DNA of 64,000 nucleotides. Source: Bedellia somnulentella. Taxonomy: Eukaryota > Arthropoda > Insecta > Lepidoptera > Bedelliidae. Made by a program: the position numbers and the translations under genes. Position 1 is the first letter of the stretch. Every line of letters starts with the position of its first letter. The stretch lies in NCBI GenBank assembly GCA_963576735.1, contig OY755177.1, positions 1,240,001 to 1,304,000 of the forward strand, in the 5' to 3' direction. This document shows, in pieces, positions 63,062-64,000 of this stretch. Under the pieces are notes generated by a model that saw only the letters and a program-made list of their open reading frames with translations, was not told where the DNA came from and ran no database searches.

Positions 63062-63202
63062 ATGGGCGGTGAGGCGGCAACGGAAACCTGCGCCATGGAT
63101 GCTCAGCTCATAACGTACTCTGTGGTTCTGCTTGTAACGTTTTATGGTTCCGAGGCGCGAAGTGGCAGGATTGTACGTTTTTCTAGCTGTCTTATTACTT
63201 AG
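63062..63202 (+). CDS. Short signal-peptide-like reading frame (candidate exon)
   Basis: A 46-codon frame in a GC-richer, repeat-free patch. A second in-frame ATG at 63,095 lies in a good initiation context (GCGCCATGG). From there the product starts MDAQLITYSVVLLVTFYGSEA, a short N-region, a hydrophobic core and small residues, as in a secretory signal peptide. A GTACGT at about 63,172 could be a splice donor. No domain, no second exon and no homology can be shown, so chance is quite possible. Confidence 0.25.
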   Translation: MGGEAATETCAMDAQLITYSVVLLVTFYGSEARSGRIVRFSSCLIT

Positions 63203-63239
63203 TTGAAGAATTTGAATTGATACGAGTATATATACATAT

Positions 63240-63300
63240 TTTTAATTCATTAGTTCCCCTTAGGGTAAGCAGAGAGTAACAATCGCAACTTGAAGAATTA
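63240..63300 (-). mobile_element. Family C tail fragment
   Basis: CATTAGTTCCCCTTAGGGTAAGCAGAGAG then TCGCAACTTGAAG. Confidence 0.5.
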
Positions 63301-63616
63301 TTTTTATTTTTTTCTTTACCAGCTTATACAAAATAAAGATTCATGGTTTAGCTTCCAGTATCCCACGAAACCCCTTGATCCTGAGACATCGGATCGTGAG
63401 CCTTAAGGTTTGTGCACACTGTAAACGCTTCTGTGTCGCGCTTCGAAAACCCACTTTACTTTACAAAAATGTGAAAACTGCTTCTAATTTGCGTGTGTAT
63501 AGATAGCATCTGTATTGTGTCGTGAACTCGTGACTAATGCGCGTCGATGGCACGACAAAGAGACGTGGTCTACAAACGCTCTTGGTACTTTTTATTCTAT
63601 GGCTCTTATGTTCTAC
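63301..63616. other. No feature seen
   Basis: No recognised repeat; no supported coding sequence. Confidence 0.35.
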
Positions 63617-63925
63617 ACGCTGTATACATACATACAAACATATACTCACGGCTATAAATCCCTTAACGGCGTAGCTAGAGCTTTGGAATGAGAAATTCCT
63701 CAGCCACTTTTGGAAGTTGACTGGGGAAAAGATGGTAAAAATAAATAAATAAATATTTTTGGTGACGGGTCTCCAACCACATCGCCCAAAAAACACTTAA
63801 GAAGCCCCATACCCTTAGTCGCCTCCTGCGATCACCCACGGGTAGAAATTGGGTAGTGTTATTCTAAGCCACTAAGACACTACACGGCAAAGCCGATACT
63901 ACACGGCAAACGCTACGCTGTATAC
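63617..63925 (-). mobile_element. SINE-A (A3), full length with TSD, repeated head end
   Basis: ACGCTGTATAC at 63,617-63,627 and 63,915-63,925. The head end is partly duplicated: GACACTACACGGCAAA and then GCCGATACTACACGGCAAA. Confidence 0.9.
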
Positions 63926-64000
63926 GTAACACGTAAAGATTGAGGTAATGACAAATAATTTGGAATCATAAAAATACATAAATTATATACACAAATATAT

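Noticed and set aside
63461..63796. 111-codon antisense frame
   Set aside because: More than half is antisense SINE-A (A3) sequence.

Overview
The window reads as moth or butterfly (lepidopteran) nuclear DNA. It is AT-rich, has no operon-like gene packing, and is crowded with short non-LTR-mobilised repeats. Several of these I recognise from memory as typical of Lepidoptera: tRNA-headed SINEs with a Metulj-like body, CTAG-ended mini-Helitrons, a repeat bounded by GGGTTCCGTA and its complement, and Jockey-type LINE 3' ends. I found no convincing host protein-coding gene. Almost all longer reading frames fall inside repeats. The clear protein fossils are two LINE reverse-transcriptase C-termini (42,933-43,574 plus; 55,997-56,220 minus). 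One short signal-peptide-like frame (63,062-63,202) and one promoter-like block (50,200-50,370) are weak host candidates.

Family names used here are local labels. SINE-A is a family of about 250 bp that starts GCYGTGTAGTGYCGGCTTAGAAT and ends GCCGTGAGTATATG(TATG)n, with roughly 50 copies or fragments. Its subgroups are A1 (CCATTTCTTCCGGTGGGTGTACG), A2 (CCTTTCTACCCACGGGTGTCG), A3 (CCATTTCTACCCGTGGGTGATCG) and A4 (CAACGATACTTTATTTCTACC body). SINE-B is about 340 bp, with a tRNA-like head and a TTATGTTATG tail. Family C is an LINE-derived 3' end with GGCGTGAGTATATG. Family T is a tRNA-like repeat with fold-back ends.

Layout. 1-9 kb: GC-rich repeat, Helitron end, SINE-A copies, the first family T insertions and a near-perfect 603-bp fold-back (7,325-7,927). 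9-20 kb: SINE-A and SINE-B copies, mini-Helitrons, and unique blocks including a CAGGTR cluster at 17.8 kb. 20-32 kb: sparser repeats, a second long fold-back (25.78-26.38 kb), and unique blocks rich in TAATTA. 32-36 kb: family T, a palindromic repeat and nested SINE-A. 36-42 kb: mostly unique with SINE-A and SINE-B. 42-45 kb: Metulj-like SINE, Jockey LINE and a 970-bp Helitron. 45-64 kb: dense, often nested repeats, including a 5'-inverted SINE-A, the largest family T insertion and a SINE-A sitting inside an inverted repeat.

SINE-A, SINE-B and family C share one 3' module: a CCCC..GGG(G) stem-loop, then GGCGTGA or GCCGTGAG, then a TATG-type tail. Many copies have 9-14 bp target-site duplications, as expected if one LINE reverse transcriptase moves them all. 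Family T is the least familiar system. It carries a tRNA-like gene in a 314-bp tandem unit. Its insertions have 11-14 bp target-site duplications, one long end and one short end, and arms that are inverted copies of each other.
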